Of a DNA stretch of 64,000 bases, positions 52,352 through 60,277 are shown in pieces. The stretch lies in assembly GCF_900104575.1 (NCBI RefSeq), contig NZ_LT629731.1, forward strand, positions 1,409,051 to 1,473,050, given 5' to 3'. The notes below the pieces were generated by a model. It was given only the letters and a program-made list of their open reading frames with translations. It was not told where the DNA came from and made no database searches. Every line of letters begins with the position of its first letter. The first letter of the stretch is position 1. The translations under genes were made by a program, and so were the position numbers. The stretch is from Bacillus tuaregi (GTDB lineage Bacteria; Bacillota; Bacilli; Bacillales; Cytobacillaceae).

Positions 52352-52591
52352 TTAACCTTTTTCAATAAAATAATGACTGATGTTTCCTGAATCTACTCGT
52401 TGTAGCAGCTGATGCTTTTGCAAACGGCACCATGCCGGAAGGTCCTCACGTGCACCTGGATCATAAGAAATGACTTCAATGATGTCTCCACTATTCAGCT
52501 TTTTCATCGTCAGAAATAAATTCATAATTAACTCACCGCAACCGGTTGGACCCGCATCATACGTCATAACCGGTATATAAGGCTGCGCCAT
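52352..52591 (-). CDS. TusA-family sulfur carrier
   Basis: A 79-aa TusA/SirA-like protein with C18 in DAGPTGCGELIMNLFLTMKKL. The second half, GDIIEVISYDPGAREDLPAWCRLQKHQLLQ, is closely mirrored in the N-terminal domain of the OsmC fusion (REDLPAWCRL / VDDLPAWCRM). The usual CPxP is CGEL. First gene of the minus-strand sulfur cluster. GAAGGG precedes ATG at 52591. Confidence 0.85.
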   Translation of the reverse strand: MAQPYIPVMTYDAGPTGCGELIMNLFLTMKKLNSGDIIEVISYDPGAREDLPAWCRLQKHQLLQRVDSGNISHYFIEKG

Positions 52592-52940
52592 CTTTTTCGT
52601 TCCCTTCAACAATAGGATTCTCTTACTATGTAATTCTCTTAAAGTATAAGCAAATACTATTCTAATATAAATTTATTTTATCGATAAATACAATCGGAAC
52701 TAATCGATTTTTTGAATAGCAAAAGCAAAAACCTTATCATATCAACGTTCTTTGCCTATTGGAATCAATACCATATTACCAGGATTTCACAAAAGCTTAA
52801 CATTTGCATGATGTTAAAAAAATTAACATTTGCTGGGGGAATGGTTTTTTCGTTGGAAGTGGTAAGGAAGATTCGGGTAAAATTGGATGGTATGAAATAC
52901 GTAAATCTTGACTCCATATTATTTCAATCATGAAGCAGGG

Positions 52941-52975
52941 TGCCTGGCACTTTTTTTAAAAAGCGCCAGGAACTC
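52941..52975. repeat. REP-like palindrome, locus 5
   Basis: TGCCTGGCACTTTTTTTAAA then AAGCGCCAGG: CCTGGC / GCCAGG arms with a T/A-paired middle. Lies downstream of the 123-aa minus-strand gene. The rest of 52600-52940 shows only AT-rich sequence and the probable promoter of the sulfur cluster. Confidence 0.65.
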
Positions 52976-52985
52976 TGGTAAAATC

Positions 52986-53357
52986 TCAACGGTCTGTATC
53001 AGTTGTACTGTTTTGGGAAACAACCCAAACATGTGCATCCTCATCGATATAAATATTGTCCTCTGGAATTTTGTATGAGGTTCCTGTTTCTAAATAATCT
53101 AAACAATATTCCAATAATTCATCCTTGTCACTGCAAACTTGATAATATTCCGATTTCAATTGAACGATTTGTGCGGCTAGGGCAGTCGCTTGCGCTTGCA
53201 TTTGTTTTAGCTGCTTAGCGTGCGGTTTGGCTAAACAACCCAAATAAATACCATACTCCGCAACTAACTCATCATTTTGTTTCGTATCCTGTGCTTGATT
53301 AAATATTTTTTGATAGGATTTCCCTGTGAATAGATCAATAACATTAGAAGAATTCAT
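52986..53357 (-). CDS. Hypothetical protein with coiled coil, 123 aa
   Basis: Begins MNSSNVIDLFTGKSYQKIFN and has a heptad-rich helix KQLKQMQAQATALAAQIVQLKSEYY (~60-85), then an acidic C-terminus. ACGGAGGTATCGAAG precedes ATG at 53357. No family recognised. Confidence 0.6.
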   Translation of the reverse strand: MNSSNVIDLFTGKSYQKIFNQAQDTKQNDELVAEYGIYLGCLAKPHAKQLKQMQAQATALAAQIVQLKSEYYQVCSDKDELLEYCLDYLETGTSYKIPEDNIYIDEDAHVWVVSQNSTTDTDR

Positions 53358-53437
53358 CTTCGATACCTCCGTTGCTCTTAAACTAGGATAAAGAGTAGAT
53401 TGGCTTTGGTGCAATCATCACAATTCCAAACTTTTCG

Positions 53438-53617
53438 CTAAACACCAAAAGCTTTCAGAAGGGCATGTATCTCATCAGCTGATTTTCCTTCATCCTGCAA
53501 TTCCTTAATAATCTCCTCACGCACTCTATCTGCCTTTTCTACGCTTGAGATTTTGTGATTCATTAGCATTCTGGCTCCTGTACTTTCTGATACTTGATTT
53601 GGTTTATTTTTTATCAT
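53438..53617 (-). CDS. Hypothetical small protein, 59 aa
   Basis: MIKNKPNQVSESTGARMLMN is followed by an amphipathic helical pair (VEKADRVREEIIKELQDEGKSADEIHALLKAFGV). GGAGGTGG lies 11 bases before the ATG. It may be in one transcript with the 123-aa gene downstream. No family recognised. Confidence 0.55.
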   Translation of the reverse strand: MIKNKPNQVSESTGARMLMNHKISSVEKADRVREEIIKELQDEGKSADEIHALLKAFGV

Positions 53618-53867
53618 ATTTGTGTCCACCTCCTTCATTAAGAAGCATACATAGGCTTGTGAAAAACTGTTTTGAGATGAAATGGTAAAGGGAGATAGCA
53701 GGCAAGGCCCCTTTTCGTATGGAAGGGAAGAGGGGGTTGAAGTGGGCGAAGACAAGCGTAAGAAAGCTGATAAAAAGGTTCTACAGTCGATGAAGTAGTG
53801 GGGGATATTAGTTGATCAAAAGAAGAGGTAGATAAGACTTTAGAAACGCTCGGAAAGTGAATTTTTT

Positions 53868-53917
53868 AGAAGGTGCCAGGCACCTAACATATACGAAGTT
53901 AGTGCCAGACACCTTCT
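53868..53917. repeat. REP-like palindrome, locus 6
   Basis: AGAAGGTGCCAGGCACCTAAC is answered by GTTAGTGCCAGACACCTTCT. Long imperfect hairpin directly behind the xylanase stop. No T run on the relevant strand. Upstream of it 53618-53865 contains no gene I can support. Confidence 0.75.
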
Positions 53918-53920
53918 AGG

Positions 53921-55174
53921 TTAGAGCGTCAACCGTTCGATGCCGGTATTTTTCTCTAATTTGAAGCCTATTTTCTTATCGCCATACATAAGCTCATAAT
54001 CACCAAGGAATCCGTTAAATGTTACCATTCCGTTTTCATCCGTCCTTCCTGTCACATTTGTATACCAATCACCTTTGATTAGCTTCTTCAATACTTCATA
54101 AGACGGTTTTGGACTATTATCACTTCGAACAAATCCGGAAGGTGCATGAATCCAAGCGCCATCGTCACTGAATTCCCAAGAGCTAATGGCTTCTACTAAT
54201 GGATGCTTGAATAGGATGGTATACATTTCTTCTATTTCTTTTGCCTGTCGTTCTTCAAATTCAGGAGTTGATGGCCAATCGGTTACTTGATAATCATTAA
54301 GATCGACAATCTCAGGAGGCATAAGCTGTCCAGATAGCAAGGTGTTTTCGGTAAAATGAATCGGAAGACCAAATGGAGAGAAACGATCCAATACTTCTTC
54401 CAGTTTTTCGCGTCCCCAATATCCTTGATGCTGATGTGACTGAATCCCAATCGCATCGATTTGAATCCCAGCACTTAGACAGCCATCAAGTAATATTTCA
54501 TAGTTAATCGATGTATTAAAGTCATTCAATAGGAGCGTGGCACCAGGGTTGAATGCTCGTGTCTTCGCAAACATTTCTTTAATCATTCCAACACGACCCA
54601 GTTCTTTTGCAATTCTAGTTATCCCATTGTCATACTTATCATAGATAGGCATGATGACAACCTCATTGATTACATCCCACATGTCGATTAATCCTCTAAA
54701 GTCTGAGACCTCACGTTGGATTCTAGCAAACTGCGCCTTAAGGATTTCTTCATTGCTCAAATCGAGAAGCCATGGAGCTGTTGCTGTGTGCCAGACAAGA
54801 GGATGTCCCTTCACCGTTACGTTCCGATTCTTTAACCATTTGGCAGCGGCCATTAATTCTTTTGTCCGTGGTTTTCCTTTTTCAGGCTCAAACCCTCCCC
54901 AATAGCCAGGGAATTCTCCCCAATAAAACGGCAGAGTGGCAAAGTTGAAAACATCTAAAAACAAATCTAATTTTTTTTCCAAAAAGGCAAGTCTGTCTGC
55001 TGGTACACTTTTGTTTGCTACCTCAATGGCATTAAATATCCCACTGCCAAACAGGAACTTATGGTTTGTCTGTTTAAATGTTACGTCTTTACCGACCACA
55101 GGATTTCCTAAGGCATCAACAAGAATTATAGTTTTATGTGCCATCCGATGCGATAAACCAATTGTATGTACCAT
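53921..55174 (-). CDS. GH10 endo-1,4-beta-xylanase-like protein, no signal peptide
   Basis: A 417-aa protein with a GH10 barrel. The acid/base Glu171 is in MWDVINEV and the nucleophile Glu276 in IHFTENTLL, with GHPLVWH in strand 3 and SWEFSDDGAWI near the end. A short beta-sandwich-like N-terminus (KTIILVDALGNPVVGKDVTF) and C-terminus (TNVTGRTDENGMVTFNGFLGDYEL) flank it. No signal peptide is present, so it probably acts on imported xylo-oligosaccharides or another glycan in the cytoplasm. ATG at 55174 follows GGAGGTTATCAA. Confidence 0.85.
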   Translation of the reverse strand: MVHTIGLSHRMAHKTIILVDALGNPVVGKDVTFKQTNHKFLFGSGIFNAIEVANKSVPADRLAFLEKKLDLFLDVFNFATLPFYWGEFPGYWGGFEPEKGKPRTKELMAAAKWLKNRNVTVKGHPLVWHTATAPWLLDLSNEEILKAQFARIQREVSDFRGLIDMWDVINEVVIMPIYDKYDNGITRIAKELGRVGMIKEMFAKTRAFNPGATLLLNDFNTSINYEILLDGCLSAGIQIDAIGIQSHQHQGYWGREKLEEVLDRFSPFGLPIHFTENTLLSGQLMPPEIVDLNDYQVTDWPSTPEFEERQAKEIEEMYTILFKHPLVEAISSWEFSDDGAWIHAPSGFVRSDNSPKPSYEVLKKLIKGDWYTNVTGRTDENGMVTFNGFLGDYELMYGDKKIGFKLEKNTGIERLTL

Positions 55175-55292
55175 TTGATAACCTCCATCTAGCATTATTA
55201 ATATATATTTGAACTTCTAAAAATTATTTTACCAAACATTGTTTATCTATTAAACAAACAAATTATAAACGCTTACATTATCCGAATTTTAC

Positions 55293-55309
55293 AAGGTGCC
55301 AGGCACCAT
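55293..55309. repeat. REP-like palindrome, locus 7 (single)
   Basis: AAGGTGCCAGGCACCAT: a lone 12-bp palindrome GGTGCCAGGCACC core, upstream of the PepSY gene. Confidence 0.55.
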
Positions 55310-55385
55310 CCAATATCTGTTGCACCGATCATTTGTCTAATACATATAGATTAATAAGCTTACCTTTTAAAATGGAGGAATTCAA

Positions 55386-55634
55386 ATGTATGAACATTAT
55401 TATCAAGGCAACCCAACATCAATGTATAGACAAAGAATCACTATGCAGCAAGCGAAGGATATTGCGCTTCAACGGGTACCAGGACAGGTTCAACACGTTG
55501 ATATGGATTTAGAAAATGGTGTTTTAGTTTATGAAGTTTTTGTCTTAACACCAGATAATAGAATTTTTGAGGTTGAGATTCTTGCTAAATCAGGCAGGAT
55601 TTTAAAAGTCGATCAAGAAAATGATTTTGATTAA
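55386..55634 (+). CDS. PepSY-domain small protein
   Basis: An 82-aa protein with one PepSY unit: ITMQQAKDIALQRVPGQVQHVDMDLENGVLVYEVFVLTPDNRIFEVEILAKSGRIL. There is no signal peptide. Such short Bacillus PepSY proteins are of unknown role; the domain is thought to bind or inhibit peptidases. ATGGAGGAATTCAA precedes the ATG. Confidence 0.85.
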   Translation: MYEHYYQGNPTSMYRQRITMQQAKDIALQRVPGQVQHVDMDLENGVLVYEVFVLTPDNRIFEVEILAKSGRILKVDQENDFD

Positions 55635-55639
55635 TATGG

Positions 55640-55690
55640 AAAAAGGTGACAGGGTGAACCCATTTTTGGTGTTCTCTGTCACCTTTTTTT
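55640..55690 (+). terminator. Terminator after the PepSY gene
   Basis: Stem AAAAGGTGACAG / CTGTCACCTTTTTTT, long loop, strong T run. Confidence 0.88.
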
Positions 55691-55851
55691 ACATGATAGT
55701 TCGGCTTAAATGTAGTAGGTTTACGAAGGGACGTTCATGAGCAAGCTGTTAAGGACATACCTATAACCTAATTATACATATTCCTATATTGTTACTTTTT
55801 TCATGGACAATGATAGGGCGTTATTTGTTTGGGAGTTATTTATTAATTTTT

Positions 55852-56040
55852 AACTTCATTCAGAGAAGTCCTCCGCTTCTACAAGTGGGGGATGAATGCA
55901 AATGGTTCTTCGATTCAGGGGGAGTTCAAACCCCGGCTGAATGAAGTTAAGCCTCCGGCGGATGTCACGGATTTTTTAGGGGGAATTTATCGAGCAAGTT
56001 CGTTAAAAATCCGGACGCAAATTCGACGGGCGAATTTGAT
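55852..56040 (+). repeat. Structured repeat element, copy 5
   Basis: AACTTCATTCAG...GCTGAATGAAGTT arms are present, with CAG/AG trimmed by two bases. The tail is TTTATCGAGCAAGTTCGTTAAAA and the end hairpin AAATTCG-ACGGG-CGAATTT. It is preceded by TTTTTAAC, similar to the left flank of copy 1. Confidence 0.92.
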
Positions 56041-56091
56041 TAGAAAAATATGAGGTTGATGAAAATTTTTTTCATTAAAGGAGAAAAAACT

Positions 56092-56544
56092 ATGAAAAAA
56101 AACAAATTACTAAGAATGGACAATGTCGGCATCGTTGTAGAATCTCTTGAGGACGCGATTTCTTTCTTCGAGGAGATTGGCTTAAACCTCGAAGGGAGAG
56201 CCACTATCGAAGGTGAATGGGCTGGTCGCGTAACCGGGCTGGGTACTCAGAGTGCAGAGATTGCGATGATGGTCACCCCAGATGGCTACAGCCGACTTGA
56301 ACTTTCGCGATTTCTCACACCAACTGTTATTTCAGATCACCGGACAGTTCCTGTAAATGCACTCGGTTATCTACGAGTCATGTTCACGGTTGAAGACATT
56401 GACGAGATGGTTTCCAGACTTACTAAGTTTGGTGCTAAGCTCGTTGGCGAAGTGGTTCAGTACGAGGACTCCTATCGTCTCTGCTATATTCGTGGAATCG
56501 AAGGGCTTCTCATCGGTTTGGCGGAGGAACTCCATAATAAATAA
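56092..56544 (+). CDS. VOC-family (glyoxalase/dioxygenase superfamily) protein
   Basis: A 150-aa protein with two beta-alpha-beta-beta-beta modules (MDNVGIVVESLEDAISFFEEIGLNLEG ... GYLRVMFTVEDIDEMVSRLTKFGAKLVGEVVQYEDSYRLCYIRGIEGLLIGLAEE). The family includes glyoxalase I, fosfomycin/bleomycin resistance proteins and extradiol dioxygenases. Candidate metal ligands are few (the usual first-position His is Asn), so the function is unclear. AAAGGAG precedes ATG at 56092. Confidence 0.82.
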   Translation: MKKNKLLRMDNVGIVVESLEDAISFFEEIGLNLEGRATIEGEWAGRVTGLGTQSAEIAMMVTPDGYSRLELSRFLTPTVISDHRTVPVNALGYLRVMFTVEDIDEMVSRLTKFGAKLVGEVVQYEDSYRLCYIRGIEGLLIGLAEELHNK

Positions 56545-56775
56545 GTAAGTGAAGATGATAAAAAGCTTACTGAAATATGAATGAAGTAAAAATGGAATGG
56601 AAAGCAGTGTGATAGGAACTCATAAAAGTCGAGTAACAATACTGAATTCACACTTTGGGATTTCCTGAGTCCCTGGAGAGAAAAAGAAAGGCAATGAAAA
56701 TGTTACGAAGTAAGTATATTAATATAGGAATAGAAAGTGATAAAAACACTGAAAAACAAAACATATGAGTATAGC

Positions 56776-56805
56776 TTGACATTTCTTGGATATTATGATT
56801 ATCTT
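56776..56805 (+). promoter_or_regulatory. Promoter of the ABC-F leader
   Basis: -35 TTGACA (56776-56781), 18-bp spacer, -10 TATCTT (56800-56805). It would give a leader of about 370 nt before the ABC-F start. Confidence 0.6.
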
Positions 56806-56826
56806 AAGTTAATAAAGTTTGGAAGG

Positions 56827-56880
56827 GTGAATCGAGTACATGATTTTTTAATCCTATTAACTAGAAAACATTCGTTATAA
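56827..56880 (+). CDS. Possible 17-codon leader peptide of the ABC-F gene
   Basis: A GTG start gives MNRVHDFLILLTRKHSL and a stop. GGAAGG abuts the GTG, so the spacing is poor. The alternative ATG at 56840 gives only three codons. It ends 10 nt before the first arm of the attenuator, the position expected for ribosome-stalling control. Tentative. Confidence 0.35.
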   Translation: MNRVHDFLILLTRKHSL

Positions 56881-56889
56881 GATACAACA

Positions 56890-57119
56890 TGTTTTCTGAA
56901 TAGGATAAATCTGTACTTTTTTCATTAAGTAATGTAGCCCCCAAAATAAAAGGGTTATTTGTGTACATTATCCTCCTATTCAGAAACACAATGTTTATAA
57001 CTTTGCCTTTTCTGATAGGATTTATGATGTACTTCATACTAGTCAAAGAGTATTTTTTTGAGTTAAACTTTTTGATTTTGATGATTACCTCCTATTCAGA
57101 AATGGATAGGAGGTTTTTT
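56890..57119 (+). promoter_or_regulatory. Attenuator-type leader of the ABC-F gene
   Basis: Segment A, TCTGAATAGG (56895-56904), is exactly complementary to CCTATTCAGA in both segment B (56975-56984) and segment C (57091-57100). Segment C pairs with D (57104-57113) to form the terminator just upstream of the ribosome site. A:B pairing would leave the terminator free to form, while A:C pairing would block it. This is the layout of drug-induced attenuation known for ABC-F resistance genes such as vmlR. Confidence 0.72.
57088..57119 (+). terminator. Leader terminator upstream of the ABC-F start
   Basis: Stem CCTCCTATTC / GGATAGGAGG, loop AGAAAT, followed by TTTTTT. It lies before the coding region rather than after a gene, hence regulatory. 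Confidence 0.85.
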
Positions 57120-57187
57120 ATGTTTAAGTAAAAACAAAATATCGATTATGAATTTTATCAATTTGTTCAAAGGAAGGGGGAAATTTA

Positions 57188-58765
57188 ATGCTGATTCTTG
57201 AAGCAAATCATATTGAAAAATTTATCGATGACCGGAAACTCTTAGACGTTACTCATTTACAAGTTCATTATGGGGATCGGATTGGTGTAGTTGGTCGTAA
57301 TGGAAGCGGGAAAACGACCTTATTATCTATATTGGCTGGTGAAATAGAAGCAGATAAAGGTGAAGTGAAGACAAGTGCAAGTCGCTACCTATTACCTCAA
57401 TTGAAGGAGACGGATCCTTTCAGAAGTGGTGGTGAGATAACAAAAACCTATATTGACAAGGCATTGGCGATGAAGGCGGAAATTTTGTTTGCTGACGAAC
57501 CCACGACAAACCTTGATGCCCACAATATAAAAGAACTTGAAAAGCATTTCAGACGATATCGTGGGGCAATCATCCTTGTATCACATAACCGGTATTTTTT
57601 AGATCAAATTTGTACAAAAATATGGGAAATGGAAGCTGGAGAAGTGAAAGAGTTTCTCGGTAACTATACAAGTTATGTAGAGCAAAAAGAACTACTCCGT
57701 CGACAGCAACAACAGGAATATGAAAAATATATAACGAAGAAAAGGCAACTGGAGCGAGCGGTTATCCAGAAAGAACGAAAGGCGCAAAAAATGATTAAGC
57801 CTCCTTCAAAACAAATGGGAACTTCTGAATCCCGAATATGGAAGATGCAGCATGCGACTAAACAAAAGAAAATGCATCAAAATATTAAGGCTCTGGAAAC
57901 ACGTGTAGAAAAATTAGAGCGTGTGGAAAAACCAAAGGATTATCCGGCTGTTAAAATGAAGTTGTTAAACCGAGATCAAATACAGGGGCGCAATGTACTT
58001 CGGGTAAAAGACTTATCTGTATCCTTTGGGAATCATGTGCTTTGGAAGGATGCTTCTTTTGCCATTAAAGGCGGGGAGAAGGTTGCCATTATTGGCAATA
58101 ATGGGGTCGGTAAAACAACATTGTTGAAACAAATTTTAGAAAGGGTACCAGCGGTTACGATAGCGCCCGCAGCAAAAATCGGCTATTTTAGCCAGAATTT
58201 AGATACGCTGGATAAACATGCGTCGATCTTAGAAAATGTCATGTCTACTACTATTCAGGATGAAACTACTGTTCGGACTGTACTCGCAAGATTGCATTTC
58301 TACCGTGAGGATGTTTATAAGGAAGTTCAAGTTCTAAGCGGTGGGGAACGTGTAAAGGTTGCTTTTGCAAAACTATTTGTTAGCGACTGTAATACGTTGA
58401 TTCTGGATGAACCAACAAATTATTTAGACATTGATGCCATCGAAGCGTTAGAGGAGCTCCTAATTAACTATGAGGGGGCGGTGCTATTTGTATCTCATGA
58501 TTGTCGTTTCGTGCAAAATATTGCATCCAAAATCATTGAACTATCCGACCAGAAGGTTATAGAGTTTCCTGGAAGCTATAAAGCGTTTAGAGAAAGATCC
58601 CAAGCGACAGAGCGTGATTATAGGAAGGAAGAGCTTCTTAAAATTGAAATCAAACTTACTCAAATCATTAATGATATGAACGACGAGGCATCAAATGAAT
58701 TAGAAGAAGAATTCCAAACGTTGATTTATAGACGTAATCAGTTAAGAAAAGAAGTAAACAATTAG
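57188..58765 (+). CDS. ABC-F family ribosomal protection protein
   Basis: A 525-aa protein with two ABC domains and no membrane segments. First domain: Walker A GRNGSGKTT, signature RSGGE, Walker B ILFADEPTTNLD. Second domain: GNNGVGKTT, LSGGERVKVAFAKL, LILDEPTNYLD. The charged interdomain linker at ~165-255 (LLRRQQQQEYEKYITKKRQLERA...) is the part that reaches into the ribosome in antibiotic-resistance members (Vga/Lsa/VmlR/Msr). AAAGGAAGGGGG precedes the ATG. Likely substrate drugs are lincosamide, streptogramin or pleuromutilin types, but this is inferred from the family. Confidence 0.9.
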   Translation: MLILEANHIEKFIDDRKLLDVTHLQVHYGDRIGVVGRNGSGKTTLLSILAGEIEADKGEVKTSASRYLLPQLKETDPFRSGGEITKTYIDKALAMKAEILFADEPTTNLDAHNIKELEKHFRRYRGAIILVSHNRYFLDQICTKIWEMEAGEVKEFLGNYTSYVEQKELLRRQQQQEYEKYITKKRQLERAVIQKERKAQKMIKPPSKQMGTSESRIWKMQHATKQKKMHQNIKALETRVEKLERVEKPKDYPAVKMKLLNRDQIQGRNVLRVKDLSVSFGNHVLWKDASFAIKGGEKVAIIGNNGVGKTTLLKQILERVPAVTIAPAAKIGYFSQNLDTLDKHASILENVMSTTIQDETTVRTVLARLHFYREDVYKEVQVLSGGERVKVAFAKLFVSDCNTLILDEPTNYLDIDAIEALEELLINYEGAVLFVSHDCRFVQNIASKIIELSDQKVIEFPGSYKAFRERSQATERDYRKEELLKIEIKLTQIINDMNDEASNELEEEFQTLIYRRNQLRKEVNN

Positions 58766-58830
58766 ATGAGTTTTGTTAGAATATCATAGAAGTGATGTTA
58801 AACATATTAATTGGAATAGGAGTTGCTAAT

Positions 58831-59367
58831 ATGAATTTGAAAATAAGACAAGAACAGATAGACGATTATGAAATCACGGAAGGTGTTGTAAAGGCTGCCT
58901 TTGCTCATGCTGAACATAGTGATAAAAAAGAGCATGAATTAGTAAATCGAATCAGAAAATCGAGCGAATTCATTCCGAGATTGTCATTAGTGGCAACAGA
59001 TTCAAGCACTAACAAAATACTGGGACATATTCTTTTATCTAAGATAATCATTAAAACAGATAATCAAAAGGTAGATTCACTTGCTCTTGCACCTGTTTCT
59101 GTCCTACCAGAGTATCAAAATAAAGGGATAGGTGGACTTTTAATGACCGAAGCAGTGAAAGAAGCGAAAGAACTAGGATACAAGTCAGTGATTGTCTTGG
59201 GTCATCCAGAATATTATCCGAAGTTTGGCTTCAAAAAAGCCTCCATATGGGGGATCAAATCACCGTTCGAAGTTCCAGATGAAGCATTCATGGCACTAGA
59301 ACTAAGTGAAAATGCTCTCCATAATGTTTCAGGAGTTGTGGAATATCCAAGTGTGTTTTTTGAATAA
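58831..59367 (+). CDS. GNAT-family N-acetyltransferase
   Basis: A 178-aa acetyltransferase. The acetyl-CoA loop is LPEYQNKGIGGLLMTEAVKEAKELGYKSVIVLGHPEYYPKFGFKKA, the YhbS-type pattern. Substrate unknown. ATG at 58831 is preceded by AGGAG. It follows the ABC-F gene closely and may be in the same, antibiotic-inducible transcript. Confidence 0.87.
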   Translation: MNLKIRQEQIDDYEITEGVVKAAFAHAEHSDKKEHELVNRIRKSSEFIPRLSLVATDSSTNKILGHILLSKIIIKTDNQKVDSLALAPVSVLPEYQNKGIGGLLMTEAVKEAKELGYKSVIVLGHPEYYPKFGFKKASIWGIKSPFEVPDEAFMALELSENALHNVSGVVEYPSVFFE

Positions 59368-59425
59368 AGAACTCCAATATCAGTTTTGAACAATCAGGTC
59401 TTTAACAAATGAACTTCATAGATAT

Positions 59426-59470
59426 AGCCCAGTCCGATTCAATCTGAACTGGGCTTTCTCTGTTTTTATT
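59426..59470 (+). terminator. Terminator after the GNAT gene
   Basis: Stem AGCCCAGT / ACTGGGCT with a ~14-nt loop and T-rich TTTCTCTGTTTTTATTTTT. Confidence 0.8.
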
Positions 59471-59646
59471 TTTACAGTGTAAATAGTTTTTTGTGAGGTA
59501 ATGTCAGAAAATCAATCGGTCAAGAAAATCCAACTCTGTTCAATAAGTAAGGAAGCTTGTAAAATATGGATGTATACATATTGTGTTGACGTTGTGATTA
59601 CAGCTGAGATATAATCAGGTTATTCTTAACTAAGGAGAAATACGAG

Positions 59647-60054
59647 ATGGATACTAATTTGCACATACGCATATCAAAGGATTTGAAGGAAAGATTTCAA
59701 CAAATTGCAAAGGAAAATAATAAAGATACCTCGTCCCTGGTACGTGATTGGATTATGGACTATGTAGCGCAACATCAAAAATCTGAAGAAGCTATTGCAG
59801 CAGAACTATATCTGGTAGGGTACCAATTGCAACAGGAACTTGGAGGAAGAAATCATGTAAGTAAGGATTTAGCAAAACAATTACAGGAATATGCCTTAAC
59901 GGACCAAAAGGAATTCACGCAGCTAATTCTAAACACATATATGGACCATGATCTGACCATTCCTTCAGTTGTAACAAAAATATATAAAGGGTATGCATAT
60001 GCTCAAATGTTTTTGTTCGGCCTAATTGGCGATAAACCAAAGGAGAATGTATAG
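59647..60054 (+). CDS. Ribbon-helix-helix-like protein, 135 aa
   Basis: The N-terminal 45 residues (DTNLHIRISKDLKERFQQIAKENNKDTSSLVRDWIMDYV) form an Arc/CopG-type ribbon-helix-helix DNA-binding domain. The remaining helical part ends in a mildly hydrophobic stretch (IYKGYAYAQMFLFGLIG). It could be an antitoxin-like or plasmid-type regulator, but no toxin gene is adjacent. TAAGGAGAAATACGAG precedes the ATG. Confidence 0.72.
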   Translation: MDTNLHIRISKDLKERFQQIAKENNKDTSSLVRDWIMDYVAQHQKSEEAIAAELYLVGYQLQQELGGRNHVSKDLAKQLQEYALTDQKEFTQLILNTYMDHDLTIPSVVTKIYKGYAYAQMFLFGLIGDKPKENV

Positions 60055-60062
60055 GCTACTAA

Positions 60063-60277
60063 GCCTTCCTTTAGATTAGATAATCTAATGGGTAGTTGAG
60101 GTTCCCACTCGTAAACGGGCAAGCAGACTAACGTCTGTGGATTCTTGAGTGACGAAGCGTTCGCAGTCCCTTTCTGTTTTGAACAGTCCTCAAGGTTGGG
60201 GCATCTCATTGCCCTTCCCTATCCAGTGACTATAGCAGATAGGGCACCGCTACTATAACCAAAGTGTACAGCTTTTT
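60063..60277 (+). repeat. Structured non-coding block attached to the repeat tail
   Basis: Contains small hairpins CAGAC-TAAC-GTCTG and AGATTA/TAATCT, and GTTGAGGTTCCCAC...CCTCAAGGTTGGGG pairing. It has no reading frame. It replaces the usual 5' module of the structured repeat and runs directly into the tail module. The pattern resembles the non-coding right ends of IS200/IS605-type elements, but no transposase gene is present. Confidence 0.45.

Noticed and set aside
52712-52933. 73-codon plus-strand frame upstream of a REP-like palindrome
   Set aside because: No ribosome site, low-complexity composition, no family; lies in the likely promoter region of the minus-strand sulfur cluster.
56861-57046. 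Minus-strand 61-codon frame in the ABC-F leader
   Set aside because: It spans the attenuator segments, has no ribosome site, and its sequence is explained by RNA pairing.
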